Assembly (NCBI RefSeq): GCF_036199905.1
Contig: NZ_CP108109.1
Coordinates: 6,578,501-6,642,500 of the forward strand
Source of the DNA: Streptomyces sp. NBC_00223
GTDB taxonomy: Bacteria; Actinomycetota; Actinomycetes; Streptomycetales; Streptomycetaceae
Reading direction: 5' to 3'
Length of the DNA: 64,000 nucleotides
Below, piece after piece: positions 55,222 through 63,845 of this stretch (the first letter of the stretch is position 1; the number at the start of each line of letters is the position of its first letter). The notes beneath the pieces are model-generated. The model ran no database searches. It was given only the letters and a program-made list of their open reading frames with translations, and was not told where the DNA came from. Both the position numbers and the translations under genes were made by a program.

Positions 55222-55844
55222 AGCGCCCCTTTCGGGGCGCACCCCGCAGGGCCCGCGCCCGCCGGTAGGTGCGGTGGGCCGCCGTTGTGGCTGGTCGCGC
55301 AGTTCCTCGCGCCCCTGAGGGGGTGCCCCCGTCCGCTCGGTGGTGCGGTGGCCCGTCGTTGTGGCTTGTCGCGCAGTTCCTCGCGCCCCTTTCGGGGCGC
55401 ACCCCCCAGGGCCCTGTAGGGCTGGTCAGGGGAGAGAGCCCCCGCAGGGTCCCCGCCCGCCGGTGGGTGGGGTGGCCCGGGGTTGTGGCTGGTCGTGGAG
55501 TTCCGCCTCCGGGCTTCGCCCGGGGGTGCCCCCAGCCGCCCCTTTTGGGGCGCGTGCCCTGGGGCCCTGCGGGTGGGGTCCGGGGCGGAGCCCCGGTTTC
55601 GGGGAGGGGCGGGTCAGGGGAGAAAGCCCCGCAGGGAAGCCCCCGCTCGCCCCCACCCACGGGGGCGGCCCCGGCCGGGTGGCCCGCTGTCGCGGGGGGC
55701 GAGCGGGGGCCTCGCGGGCCCAGTTGGGGCGCTTTCGGGCGGCGGACCTCCGGGTCCGGGCGGCCGGGCGACGTTCGTGGGGGCGTCGCCGCAGGCGGGC
55801 GGTGGGGGTTCACCGGGGGAATACCCGTGCGTAGCATCGGGCGT
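55222..55844. repeat. Non-coding zone with dispersed Streptomyces-type intergenic repeats
   Basis: No gene seen. The 20-base sequence GCGCAGTTCCTCGCGCCCCT occurs identically at 55297-55316 and 55371-55390, in the setting TTGTGGCTxGTC. GCGCCCC-TTTC-GGGGCGC hairpins lie at 55223-55240 and 55383-55400. An intact copy of the IS target context lies at 55512-55535. Such modules are frequent between Streptomyces genes and probably act as terminators. They may also have served as the integration hot spot. Confidence 0.7.
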
Positions 55845-56192
55845 ATGGATGACAGAACCCTCGAACACAAGCGGGACGCGGCGCGGGACGAGCGGCGGGT
55901 CGGGCGGCTGGCCCGGCAGATCGGCTCCTTCGCCCGTCACCATGGCGGCAGCGCCGAGGCGAACCTCGCGTATCTCGGCGAACGCGGCGCCCGCATCGTG
56001 CTGGTCGCCGGGGACGGCGCCTGGGGCGACCTCGTGGCCCCCACGTACGACATCGGCCGGCGCGCGGTCGAGCGCTCCGGCGTGACCGTCCACGACGACT
56101 TCGCCGGGGAGTTCGCCGCAAGGCTCCGCACCGGCCCGTACGAGTGGTCCCGGATGGCCGGCATCCAGATCGGCGGCCGCGCCAACACCTGA
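55845..56192 (+). CDS. Small conserved hypothetical protein
   Basis: 115 residues, soluble, no signal or membrane segment. The N terminus is highly charged (DDRTLEHKRDAARDERRVGR). The rest contains RIVLVAGDGAWGDLVAPTYD and GEFAARLRTGPYEWSRMAG. The composition and codon use are normal for the genome. I do not recognise the family. ATG 55845 is the first start. It may be co-transcribed with the downstream amidohydrolase-like gene (66-base gap). Confidence 0.6.
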   Translation: MDDRTLEHKRDAARDERRVGRLARQIGSFARHHGGSAEANLAYLGERGARIVLVAGDGAWGDLVAPTYDIGRRAVERSGVTVHDDFAGEFAARLRTGPYEWSRMAGIQIGGRANT

Positions 56193-56258
56193 CGGCGCCC
56201 TCGGCCGTTATGCCCGTGCGGGGTCGTGACGGACGGGCGAGCGGCGAGGGGCGGGCGG

Positions 56259-57365
56259 ATGGCCGGAGCGCAGATGCACCTGGTGGACGCGTACTGCCAC
56301 GGTGTGTTCCCCGGAGAGCTGGGCATCGGCGCCTTCGAGCGCCGACTGCCCGGCACCGCCGCGCCCGGCACCACCCTCTTCGACAGCCCCACAGGTTTCG
56401 CCGTGAGGCGCTGGTGTCCACCGCTGCTCGGCCTCGAACCGCACTGCCCGCCGGCCCACTACCTGGCCCGCCGCCGGGAGTTGGGCGCGTACGAGGCCGC
56501 CCGGCTGCTGCTGCGCGGCACACTCGTCAGCGCGTATCTCGTCGACACCGGCGAGCCCGACGAGCTGACCCCGCCCAAGGAGCTGGGCGCGGCGGGCGGC
56601 TGCCGGGCGTACGAGATCGTCCGGCTCGAACCCCTCGCCCAGCAGGTCGCCGACACCTCCGGCACGGCCGCCGCCTTCCTGGCCAACCTCACCGAGGCCG
56701 TCCACGGCACCGCCCCGAGCGCCGCGGGCTTCTCCTGCGAGGGGCCGGGCGGGCGGGGCCGGCGCGTCCGGGAGGAGGCGCGCCCGCCGGGCCACGCCGA
56801 GGTACGGTACGCCGCCGCCCGCTGGCTCACCGCGCGACGGGTGGGGGAGTGGCCGACCGACCCCGTACTGCTGCGGCATCTGCGCTGGCAGGCCGTGACC
56901 TCCGGGCTGCCGCTGGCGCTGCGGCACCACGCGGCCGGTCCGGGCCCACGCGGCGCCGAGCCGTTTCTGCGGGCCACCGCCGGGCTCGGCACCGACGTCG
57001 TACTGCTGCCCGCGTCCCCGCCCGAGCACGAGACGGCCGCGGCCGAACTGGCCGCCGAACTCCCGCACGTCTACGTGGCGTTGGGCACCGACCCGGCCGC
57101 GGTGCTCGCCCGTACGCCCTTCGGCAAGGTGCTCTACGCCAGCTCCGCCGCCGGGCTGCCCGAGCTGTATGTGACCGGCACCCGGTTGTTCAGGGCCGCG
57201 CTCGGCCGGCTGATCGGGGAGCGGGTGGCGTGCGGCGAGTGGTCAGCCGCGGACGGACAGCGGGTCGCCGCCCTGGTCGGCGAGGGCAACGCCCGCCGCG
57301 TCCACCGGCTGCCCGACCGCGGCGTCGGCGTCCTGCCGCACCCGTACGGCGGCGCCCTCCGCTGA
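56259..57365 (+). CDS. Amidohydrolase-superfamily-like protein
   Basis: 368 residues with an N terminus reminiscent of FluG-like amidohydrolases: HLVDAYCHGVF, where relatives usually have HHCH, so one metal ligand position holds tyrosine. It has a C-terminal segment GNARRVHRLP, the end typical of that family. The middle is variable and Ala/Leu rich. A metal-dependent hydrolase fold is likely, but activity is doubtful without the first histidine. ATG 56259 has GAGGGG eight bases upstream. Its last 123 bases overlap the convergent ctaA. Confidence 0.6.
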   Translation: MAGAQMHLVDAYCHGVFPGELGIGAFERRLPGTAAPGTTLFDSPTGFAVRRWCPPLLGLEPHCPPAHYLARRRELGAYEAARLLLRGTLVSAYLVDTGEPDELTPPKELGAAGGCRAYEIVRLEPLAQQVADTSGTAAAFLANLTEAVHGTAPSAAGFSCEGPGGRGRRVREEARPPGHAEVRYAAARWLTARRVGEWPTDPVLLRHLRWQAVTSGLPLALRHHAAGPGPRGAEPFLRATAGLGTDVVLLPASPPEHETAAAELAAELPHVYVALGTDPAAVLARTPFGKVLYASSAAGLPELYVTGTRLFRAALGRLIGERVACGEWSAADGQRVAALVGEGNARRVHRLPDRGVGVLPHPYGGALR

Positions 57366-58316
57366 AGGTCCGGCGCCCGGCTCGGTCAGCGGGCGCTCCC
57401 GGAAGGAGAGCAGCACACGCAGCACCGAGATCCACACCAGGCACGAGCCGAGCATGTGCAGCCCCACCAGCGCCTCGGGCAGATCCGTGAAGTACTGGAC
57501 GTAGCCGATCACGCCCTGGGACATCAGCACCAGGAACAGATCACGGCTGCGGTTCCGGGGCCCGGCCGGCGCGTCGACGGCCCGCAGCACGAACCACAGC
57601 GCCACCGACAGCGCGACCACCACCCACGCCAGGTCGGCGTGGAGCTGGGCGATCGACTTCCAGTCGACCGGGATGCGGTGCACATCGCTGGAGTCGCCCG
57701 CGTGCGGCCCCGCGCCGGTCACCACCGTGCCCACGGCGATCAGCAGCGCCGTGGCACCGGTCAGCACCCAGCCGAGCTGCCGTACCGGCTTGCCCACCAG
57801 CGGCCGCGGCGACGCGTCGCCCTCCCGGGTGCGCTGCCACAGCAGCACCGCGAGCACGATCAGCGCGGCGGCCAGCAGGAAGTGCACACACACGACGTAC
57901 GGGTTGAGGCCGGTGAGGACGGTGAAGGCGCCGAGCACCGCGTTGGCCACGACCAGCCAGAACTGCGCCCAGCCCAGCCGGGTCAGGCTGCGCCGGAACG
58001 GCTTCCGCGACCGCACCGCGACGATCGCCCAGCCGACGGCCGCGCAGAGCACGTACGTCAGCATGCGGTTGGTGAACTCGATCGCGCCGTGCACGCCCAT
58101 CGCCTCGGTGGGCACCCAGCTGCTGCCCACGCAGCGCGGCGCGGTGGGGCAGCCGAGGCCGGAAGCGGTCAGCCGTACGGCCCCGCCGGTGACCACGATG
58201 ACCACGGACATCACCAGCGCGGACATGGTCGCCCGCGACACCGTCGCAGGTGTCGGCGTCCACCTTGCGGCGATGTGGGCGAGCGGGTTCCGCGCGATTT
58301 CGGGCAGCTTGGGCAC
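57243..58316 (-). CDS. ctaA: Haem A synthase
   Basis: Oxidises haem O to haem A for cytochrome aa3. It is 357 residues with about eight membrane helices. VTGGAVRLTASGLGCPTAP near residue 45 is the CtaA signature with its cysteine pair (GCPTAPRC). IEFTNRMLTYV near 80, FLLAAALIVLA near 147 and AGDSSDVHRI plus QLHADLAWV near 210-230 hold haem-ligand histidines. Start GTG 58316. The last 40 residues are antisense to the neighbouring amidohydrolase gene and look non-conserved, so the CtaA fold ends near residue 315. Confidence 0.9.
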   Translation of the reverse strand: MPKLPEIARNPLAHIAARWTPTPATVSRATMSALVMSVVIVVTGGAVRLTASGLGCPTAPRCVGSSWVPTEAMGVHGAIEFTNRMLTYVLCAAVGWAIVAVRSRKPFRRSLTRLGWAQFWLVVANAVLGAFTVLTGLNPYVVCVHFLLAAALIVLAVLLWQRTREGDASPRPLVGKPVRQLGWVLTGATALLIAVGTVVTGAGPHAGDSSDVHRIPVDWKSIAQLHADLAWVVVALSVALWFVLRAVDAPAGPRNRSRDLFLVLMSQGVIGYVQYFTDLPEALVGLHMLGSCLVWISVLRVLLSFRERPLTEPGAGPSAEGAAVRVRQDADAAVGQPVDAAGVALADQGGDPLSVRG

Positions 58317-58405
58317 GGGCCCATCGTAGGCGCCCCCTTGTGCACGGTTTCACGAGGGGGTACGGGCCACCGTGCCCGTTTCCGCCCCCGGTGGGTGCCC
58401 GGTCC

Positions 58406-59200
58406 TCACTCCCAGCGGAAGAAACGCGCCGCCGCGGCCAGCCCGAGCACCGCCCAGACCGTGAGGATGCCCAGGTCGCCCCAGGGCACGGCCGCGCCGT
58501 GCTGGAGCACGTCGCGCAGCCCGTCGGACAGCGCGGAGATCGGCAGCAGCTTGAGGACGGCCTGCACCCCGCCGGAGAACTTGTCCATCGGCACGATCAC
58601 CCCGCCGCCGACCAGCAGCAGGAGGAAGACCAGATTCGCGGCCGCCAGCGTCGCCTCGGCCTTGAGCGTGCCCGCCATCAGCAGCCCGAGCCCGGAGAAC
58701 GCGGCCGTGCCCAGTAGGAGCAGGGCCACCACGGCGAGCGGGTTGCCGTGCGGCGACCAGCCGAGCGCGAAGGCGATGACGATCAGCAGCGCGATCTGCA
58801 GCACCTCGGTGACCAGCACCGAGCAGGTCTTGGCGGTCATCAGCGCCCAGCGCGGCAGCGGCGAGGCACCCAGCCGCTTGAGCACGCCGTAGCGCCGCTC
58901 GAAGCCGGTCGCGATGGCCTGGCCGGTGAAGGCGGTGGACAGTACGGCCAGCGCCAGCACGCCCGGGGTGAGGAAGTCGACGGACTCGCCGGCGCCGGTG
59001 TCCACGATGTCGACCGCGCTGAACAGTACGAGCAGCAGCGCCGGGATCACCACGGTGAGCAGCAGTTGCTCGCCGTTGCGCAGCAGCATCCGCGTCTCCA
59101 GCAGGGCCTGCGCGCGGATCATCCGCGGCAGCGGCGCGGCCCCGGGCGCGGGCGTGAACACACCGGACGCGTACGCCGTCTCCGTGGTGGTGATGCTCAT
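58406..59200 (-). CDS. ABC-2 type transporter permease
   Basis: 264 residues with six membrane helices, an ABC-2 (DrrB/NodJ-type) membrane subunit. A cytoplasmic segment near the second helix reads FERRYGVLKRLGASPLPRW, a typical coupling region. ATG 59200 starts MSITTTETAYASG. It is the second gene of a pair with the ATPase at 59331-60257, 130 bases apart. The substrate is unknown. The exporter sits between ctaA and sufR, a position shared in my recollection of other Streptomyces. Confidence 0.85.
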   Translation of the reverse strand: MSITTTETAYASGVFTPAPGAAPLPRMIRAQALLETRMLLRNGEQLLLTVVIPALLLVLFSAVDIVDTGAGESVDFLTPGVLALAVLSTAFTGQAIATGFERRYGVLKRLGASPLPRWALMTAKTCSVLVTEVLQIALLIVIAFALGWSPHGNPLAVVALLLLGTAAFSGLGLLMAGTLKAEATLAAANLVFLLLLVGGGVIVPMDKFSGGVQAVLKLLPISALSDGLRDVLQHGAAVPWGDLGILTVWAVLGLAAAARFFRWE

Positions 59201-59330
59201 GCCCGCGGCTCCTTCATGCCCACAGTGTCCACTGTGTTCTCTGCGTTTTCTGCTTCCCGAAGCTCTCCGCCCGCCGCGGCCCCTCGAACGGCCGCGCGTC
59301 CTGCCGCGGACAAGGGCCGCCGTACGTCCC

Positions 59331-60257
59331 TCACGCCCGCAGCTCCTTGCCGGTCAGCTCAAGGAAGACGTCCTCAAGCGTGCGCCGTTCCACCGCGAGG
59401 TTGTCGGGCATCACACCGTGCTGCGCGCACCAGGAGGTGACGGTGGCCAGCAGCTGGGGGTCGACCCGGCCCTCGATACGGTAGGTGCCGGGCGTCGGCT
59501 CCAGCGCCGCGGTGTCCGCGGGAAGCGCGTTGAGCAGCGAGGCGAGGTCGAGGCCGGGGCGCCCGGAGAAGCGCAGGGTGTTCTCGGCGCCGCCGCGGCA
59601 CAGCTCCTCCGGGGTGCCGGTGGCGATGGACCGGCCGCCGTCGATGATCACCACCGCGTCGGCGAGCTGTTCGGCCTCGTCCATGAAGTGCGTGGTGAGC
59701 ACGACGGTGACGCCGTCCGCGCGCAGCTCCCGTACCAGGTCCCAGGTGGCGTGCCGGGCCTGCGGGTCGAGGCCGGCGGTGGGTTCGTCGAGGAAGACCA
59801 GCTCGGGGCGGCCGACCACGGCCATCGCCAGGGCGAGCCGCTGCTGCTGGCCGCCGGAGAGCCGGCGGTAGGGTGTGCGGCCGCAGGACTCCAGGCCCAG
59901 CCGCTCGATGAGCAGGGCCGGGTCGACCGGGGCCGCGTGGAGGGTGGCGGCGTGCCGCAGCATCTCCACGGCGTGCGCTCCGGGGTAGACGCCACCCGAC
60001 TGGAGCATCACGCCGATCCGGGGCCGCAGCTCGGCGCCCTGGGTGACCGGGTCGAGGCCGAGGACACGCGCGGTGCCGGCGTCGGGTCTGCGGTAGCCCT
60101 CGCAGACCTCGATCGTGGTCGTCTTGCCGGCGCCGTTGGGGCCGAGCACGGCGGTGACCCCGCCGCGGGCGACGGTCAGATCCAGGCCGTCCACCGCGGT
60201 CCTGGCCCCGTACCGCTTGACCAGACCGGTCACCTCGACCGCGGGCTCGTTTCGCAT
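59331..60257 (-). CDS. ABC transporter ATPase (drug/polyketide-export type)
   Basis: 308 residues. Walker A is GPNGAGKTTTIE near residue 38, signature LSGGQQQR near 135, Walker B LVFLDEPTAGLD near 155 and switch histidine in VVLTTHFMDEAEQL near 190. The C-terminal part (from 230) resembles the DUF4162 regulatory tail of DrrA-type ATPases. Start ATG 60257. It is divergent from sufR across 133 bases that include the sufR promoter. Confidence 0.9.
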   Translation of the reverse strand: MRNEPAVEVTGLVKRYGARTAVDGLDLTVARGGVTAVLGPNGAGKTTTIEVCEGYRRPDAGTARVLGLDPVTQGAELRPRIGVMLQSGGVYPGAHAVEMLRHAATLHAAPVDPALLIERLGLESCGRTPYRRLSGGQQQRLALAMAVVGRPELVFLDEPTAGLDPQARHATWDLVRELRADGVTVVLTTHFMDEAEQLADAVVIIDGGRSIATGTPEELCRGGAENTLRFSGRPGLDLASLLNALPADTAALEPTPGTYRIEGRVDPQLLATVTSWCAQHGVMPDNLAVERRTLEDVFLELTGKELRA

Positions 60258-60377
60258 GCTGCGAGTGTAGGGAGCGCGGCGGGCGGGCCGTGCGGCAGGG
60301 CGAAGTTAGGTAACCCTTAGTGACGTAGCACACCGTGTCGGCGATCCGACCCGCTTGCCGGGGCTCGCCGAATTACG

Positions 60378-60391
60378 CAACAATGGTGTTG
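60378..60391. promoter_or_regulatory. SufR operator at the sufR start codon
   Basis: CAAC-AATGGT-GTTG is an exact match to the CAAC-N6-GTTG palindrome reported for SufR of S. avermitilis. It overlaps a candidate -10 box AACAAT (60379-60384) whose -35 is TTGCCG (60355-60360) with an 18-base spacer. The expected transcription start coincides with the GTG at 60391, so the message may be leaderless. Confidence 0.75.
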
Positions 60392-61155
60392 TGGAATACG
60401 TCAGTGGTGCTGCCGCCGAGGTGGCGGAGGAGCAGACGACCGGTGAGCGGCGCACCCGCCAGCGTGTCGCCCGCTCCATCCTGGACCACGGACCTTCCAC
60501 CGCGGCCGACCTGGCCGCGCGACTGGGCCTCACCCAGGCCGCCGTCCGCCGTCATCTGGACTCCCTCGCCGCGGAGAACGTGGTGGAGGCCCGCGACCAG
60601 CGGGTCTACGGCCACCGCGGCCGAGGCCGCCCCGCCAAGGTCTTCGCGCTGACCGACTGCGGCCGGGACGCCTTCGACCAGGCCTACGACCAGCTCGCCG
60701 CCGACGCCCTGCGCTGGATCGCGCAGTCGGCCGGCGGCGGCGAGGTCGGACAGGCCGCGGTCTCCGCGTTCGCCCGCGCCAGGGTCGCCGCCCAGGCCGA
60801 GCGCTACCGCGCGATCGTGGACGCGGCGGCGCCCGAGGAGCGTACCCGGGCTCTGGCCCGGGCCCTGTCCGCGGACGGGTACGCTGCTACCGCGCGCAGC
60901 GCGCCCGGTCCCGCCGGTGAGCAGCTCTGTCAGCACCACTGCCCGGTGGCCCACACCGCCGAGCAGTTTCCGCAGTTGTGCGAGGCGGAGGCCGAGGTCT
61001 TCTCCCGTCTGCTCGGGACCCATGTACAGCGACTGGCCACCATCGCCCACGGCGACGGGGTGTGCACCACGTTCATTCCGCGGGCCGGCCGGAGCACCGA
61101 AGAACCGTCCGACTCATCAGCATCTGCCAGCACGTCCGGGAGGAACCCCGCATGA
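60391..61155 (+). CDS. sufR: Fe-S-dependent transcriptional regulator SufR
   Basis: A winged-helix repressor of the suf operon, 254 residues. The HTH is at about 20-75 (ADLAARLGLTQAAVRRHLDSL). The cluster ligands near residue 180 are cysteines in QLCQHHCPVAHT, with another in PQLCEAEAEVF; VCTTF provides a further candidate near 230. In Streptomyces holo-SufR represses and apo-SufR releases, matching supply to demand. GTG 60391 is supported by the in-phase operator; a longer frame exists upstream but has no ribosome site. The stop overlaps the sufB start (ATGA). Confidence 0.88.
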   Translation: MEYVSGAAAEVAEEQTTGERRTRQRVARSILDHGPSTAADLAARLGLTQAAVRRHLDSLAAENVVEARDQRVYGHRGRGRPAKVFALTDCGRDAFDQAYDQLAADALRWIAQSAGGGEVGQAAVSAFARARVAAQAERYRAIVDAAAPEERTRALARALSADGYAATARSAPGPAGEQLCQHHCPVAHTAEQFPQLCEAEAEVFSRLLGTHVQRLATIAHGDGVCTTFIPRAGRSTEEPSDSSASASTSGRNPA

Positions 61156-62573
61156 CTGCTCCCACGGAGACCACTCACCCGGAGCTCGAGGGCATCGGCA
61201 CGTACGAGTACGGCTGGGCCGACTCCGACGTGGCGGGCGCCGCTGCCAAGCGCGGGCTCTCCGAAGCCGTCGTCCGCGACATCTCGGGCAAGAAGTCCGA
61301 GCCCGAGTGGATGCTGAAGATGCGGCTCAAGGGTCTCAAGCTCTTCGGCAAGAAGCCGATGCCGACCTGGGGCTCCGACCTCTCCGGCATCGACTTCGAC
61401 AACATCAAGTACTTCGTGCGCTCGACCGAGAAGCAGGCCGAGTCCTGGGAGGACCTGCCGGAGGACATCCGCAGGACCTACGACAAGCTCGGCATCCCCG
61501 AGGCGGAGAAGCAGCGCCTGGTCGCCGGTGTCGCCGCGCAGTACGAGTCCGAGGTCGTCTACCACCAGATCCGTGAGGACCTGGAGGAGCAGGGCGTCAT
61601 CTTCCAGGACACCGACACCGCGCTCAAGGAGCACCCCGAGCTGTTCCAGGAGTACTTCGGCACGGTCATCCCGACCGGCGACAACAAGTTCGCCTCGCTG
61701 AACACGGCCGTGTGGTCCGGCGGCTCCTTCATCTACGTGCCGAAGGGCGTGCACGTGGAGATCCCGCTCCAGGCCTACTTCCGGATCAACACCGAGAACA
61801 TGGGCCAGTTCGAGCGGACGCTGATCATCGTCGACGAGGACGCGTACGTCCACTACGTCGAGGGCTGCACCGCGCCGATCTACAAGTCGGACTCGCTGCA
61901 CTCCGCGGTGGTCGAGATCATCGTGAAGAAGGGCGGCCGCTGCCGCTACACGACGATCCAGAACTGGTCGAACAACGTCTACAACCTGGTCACCAAGCGC
62001 GCGGTCGCCTACGAGGGCGCCACGATGGAGTGGGTCGACGGCAACATCGGCTCCAAGGTCACCATGAAGTACCCGGCCGTCTATCTGATGGGCGAGCACG
62101 CCAAGGGCGAGACCCTGTCCATCGCCTTCGCGGGCGAGGGCCAGCACCAGGACGCGGGCGCCAAGATGGTGCACATGGCGCCGAACACGTCGTCCAACAT
62201 CGTCTCCAAGTCGGTGGCGCGCGGTGGCGGCCGCACCTCGTACCGCGGTCTGATCGAGATCGGCGAGGGCTCGGCGGGATCGAAGTCCAATGTGCTGTGC
62301 GACGCGCTGCTGATCGACACGATCTCGCGCTCCGACACCTACCCCTACGTGGACGTCCGCGAGGACGACGTGTCGATGGGCCACGAGGCGACCGTCTCCA
62401 AGGTCTCCGACGATCAGCTCTTCTACCTGATGAGCCGGGGCATGACCGAGTTCGAGGCCATGGCGATGATCGTGCGCGGCTTCGTCGAGCCGATCGCCAA
62501 GGAACTCCCGATGGAGTACGCCCTGGAGCTCAACCGGCTGATCGAGCTCCAGATGGAAGGCGCGGTCGGCTGA
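61152..62573 (+). CDS. sufB: Fe-S cluster assembly protein SufB
   Basis: The scaffold subunit of the SufBCD complex that builds Fe-S clusters, 473 residues. The conserved FIYVPKGVHVEIPLQAYFRI segment near 200 forms the beta-helix start. EGCTAPIYKSDSLHSAVVEI near 250 carries the cysteine proposed as a persulfide acceptor. The family ends with the RGMTEFEAMAMIVRGFVEP part near 440. Its start overlaps the sufR stop. The internal length is normal. sufC and sufS/sufU are expected after the window ends. Confidence 0.96.
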   Translation: MTAPTETTHPELEGIGTYEYGWADSDVAGAAAKRGLSEAVVRDISGKKSEPEWMLKMRLKGLKLFGKKPMPTWGSDLSGIDFDNIKYFVRSTEKQAESWEDLPEDIRRTYDKLGIPEAEKQRLVAGVAAQYESEVVYHQIREDLEEQGVIFQDTDTALKEHPELFQEYFGTVIPTGDNKFASLNTAVWSGGSFIYVPKGVHVEIPLQAYFRINTENMGQFERTLIIVDEDAYVHYVEGCTAPIYKSDSLHSAVVEIIVKKGGRCRYTTIQNWSNNVYNLVTKRAVAYEGATMEWVDGNIGSKVTMKYPAVYLMGEHAKGETLSIAFAGEGQHQDAGAKMVHMAPNTSSNIVSKSVARGGGRTSYRGLIEIGEGSAGSKSNVLCDALLIDTISRSDTYPYVDVREDDVSMGHEATVSKVSDDQLFYLMSRGMTEFEAMAMIVRGFVEPIAKELPMEYALELNRLIELQMEGAVG

Positions 62574-62607
62574 CCGCCCCGCAATCACGGCAACCCCGGG
62601 TGAGCGA

Positions 62608-62634
62608 GACTCCGGGCCCGCGCGGCCCGGAGTC
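62608..62634 (+). terminator. Intercistronic hairpin between sufB and sufD
   Basis: GACTCCGGGCC (62608-62618) pairs perfectly with GGCCCGGAGTC (62624-62634), five-base loop, in the 102-base gap. No T-run follows, so it is more likely an mRNA structure or partial terminator inside the operon than an end. Confidence 0.6.
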
Positions 62635-62675
62635 GAGCGAACACAATCAGGCAGAAAGCGAGCAGCAGCACAGCC

Positions 62676-63845
62676 ATGGCTGACAACAACCCTGCGGGCA
62701 GCACCACGGACGGTGCCATCACGGTGGGCCATCCCGCCGACGCCCGGGTCAGCGCGGCCCCGTCCTACGACGTGGCCGACTTCCCGGTGCCGCACGGACG
62801 CGAGGAGGAGTGGCGCTTCACTCCGCTGGAACGGCTGCGCGGTCTGCACGACGGCACCGCGGAGGCCACCGGCGGCCTGCGGGTCGAGGTGACCGCGCCC
62901 GAGGGCGTCACCGTGGCGACCGTGGACCGCACCGACGCCCGGATCGGCCGGGCCGGCAAGCCCGTGGACCGGGTCGCCGCCCAGGCGTTCAGCTCCTTCG
63001 AGAAGGCGTCCGTGGTCAGCGTGGCCAAGGACGCCGTGCTCACCGAGCCGATCCGGATCGCCGTGCACGGCGAGGGCGGCACCGCCTACGGCCACCAGGT
63101 CGTGGAGCTGGGCGCCTTCGCCGAGGCCGTGGTCGTCATCGACCACACCGGCGACAGCGTGCTCGCCGCCAACGTCGAGTTCCTGATCGGCGACGGCGCC
63201 AAGCTCACCGTGGTCTCCGTGCAGGACTGGGACGACACGGCCGTGCACGTCGCCCAGCACACCGCGCTGATCGGCCGCGACGCGAGCTTCAAGTCGGTCG
63301 TGGTCACCTTCGGCGGCGACCTGGTCCGGCTGCACCCGAAGGTGATCTACGGCGCGCCCGGCGGTGAGGCCGAGCTGTTCGGCCTGTACTTCACCGACAA
63401 GGGCCAGCACCAGGAGCACCGGCTCTTCATCGACCACGACACCCCGCACTGCCGCAGCAACGTCACCTACAAGGGCGCGCTGCAGGGCAAGGACGCGCAC
63501 GCGGTGTGGATCGGCGACGTGCTCATCCGCGCGGCGGCCGAGGGCACCGACACCTACGAGCTGAACCGCAACCTGGTGCTCACCGACGGCGCCCGGGTCG
63601 ACTCCGTGCCCAACCTGGAGATCGAGACCGGCGAGATCGTCGGCGCCGGCCACGCCTCGGCGACCGGCCGCTTCGACGACGAGCAGCTGTTCTACCTCCA
63701 GTCGCGCGGCATCGCCTCCGAGGACGCCCGCCGGCTGGTGGTCCGCGGCTTCTTCGGCGAACTCGTCCAGCAGATCGGCCTGCCCGACCTCGAAGAGCGG
63801 CTGATGGCCAAGATCGACGCGGAACTGGAGGCGTCCGTCGGATGA
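62676..63845 (+). CDS. sufD: Fe-S cluster assembly protein SufD
   Basis: A SufB paralogue of 389 residues that pairs with it and SufC. The N-terminal segment REEEWRFTPLERLRGL matches the SufD helical domain. The beta-helix follows, and the conserved ending DDEQLFYLQSRGIASEDARRLV near 345 carries the SufB/SufD family motif. ATG 62676 is the first start after the hairpin. Its stop overlaps the next start (ATGA), so the ferredoxin is translationally coupled. Confidence 0.95.
   Translation: MADNNPAGSTTDGAITVGHPADARVSAAPSYDVADFPVPHGREEEWRFTPLERLRGLHDGTAEATGGLRVEVTAPEGVTVATVDRTDARIGRAGKPVDRVAAQAFSSFEKASVVSVAKDAVLTEPIRIAVHGEGGTAYGHQVVELGAFAEAVVVIDHTGDSVLAANVEFLIGDGAKLTVVSVQDWDDTAVHVAQHTALIGRDASFKSVVVTFGGDLVRLHPKVIYGAPGGEAELFGLYFTDKGQHQEHRLFIDHDTPHCRSNVTYKGALQGKDAHAVWIGDVLIRAAAEGTDTYELNRNLVLTDGARVDSVPNLEIETGEIVGAGHASATGRFDDEQLFYLQSRGIASEDARRLVVRGFFGELVQQIGLPDLEERLMAKIDAELEASVG

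Noticed and set aside
60930..63653. A 907-codon open frame antisense to sufB and sufD
   Set aside because: Composition is typical of an antisense shadow (Val/Asp/His/Gly runs), it crosses a real intergenic hairpin, and both sense genes are complete.
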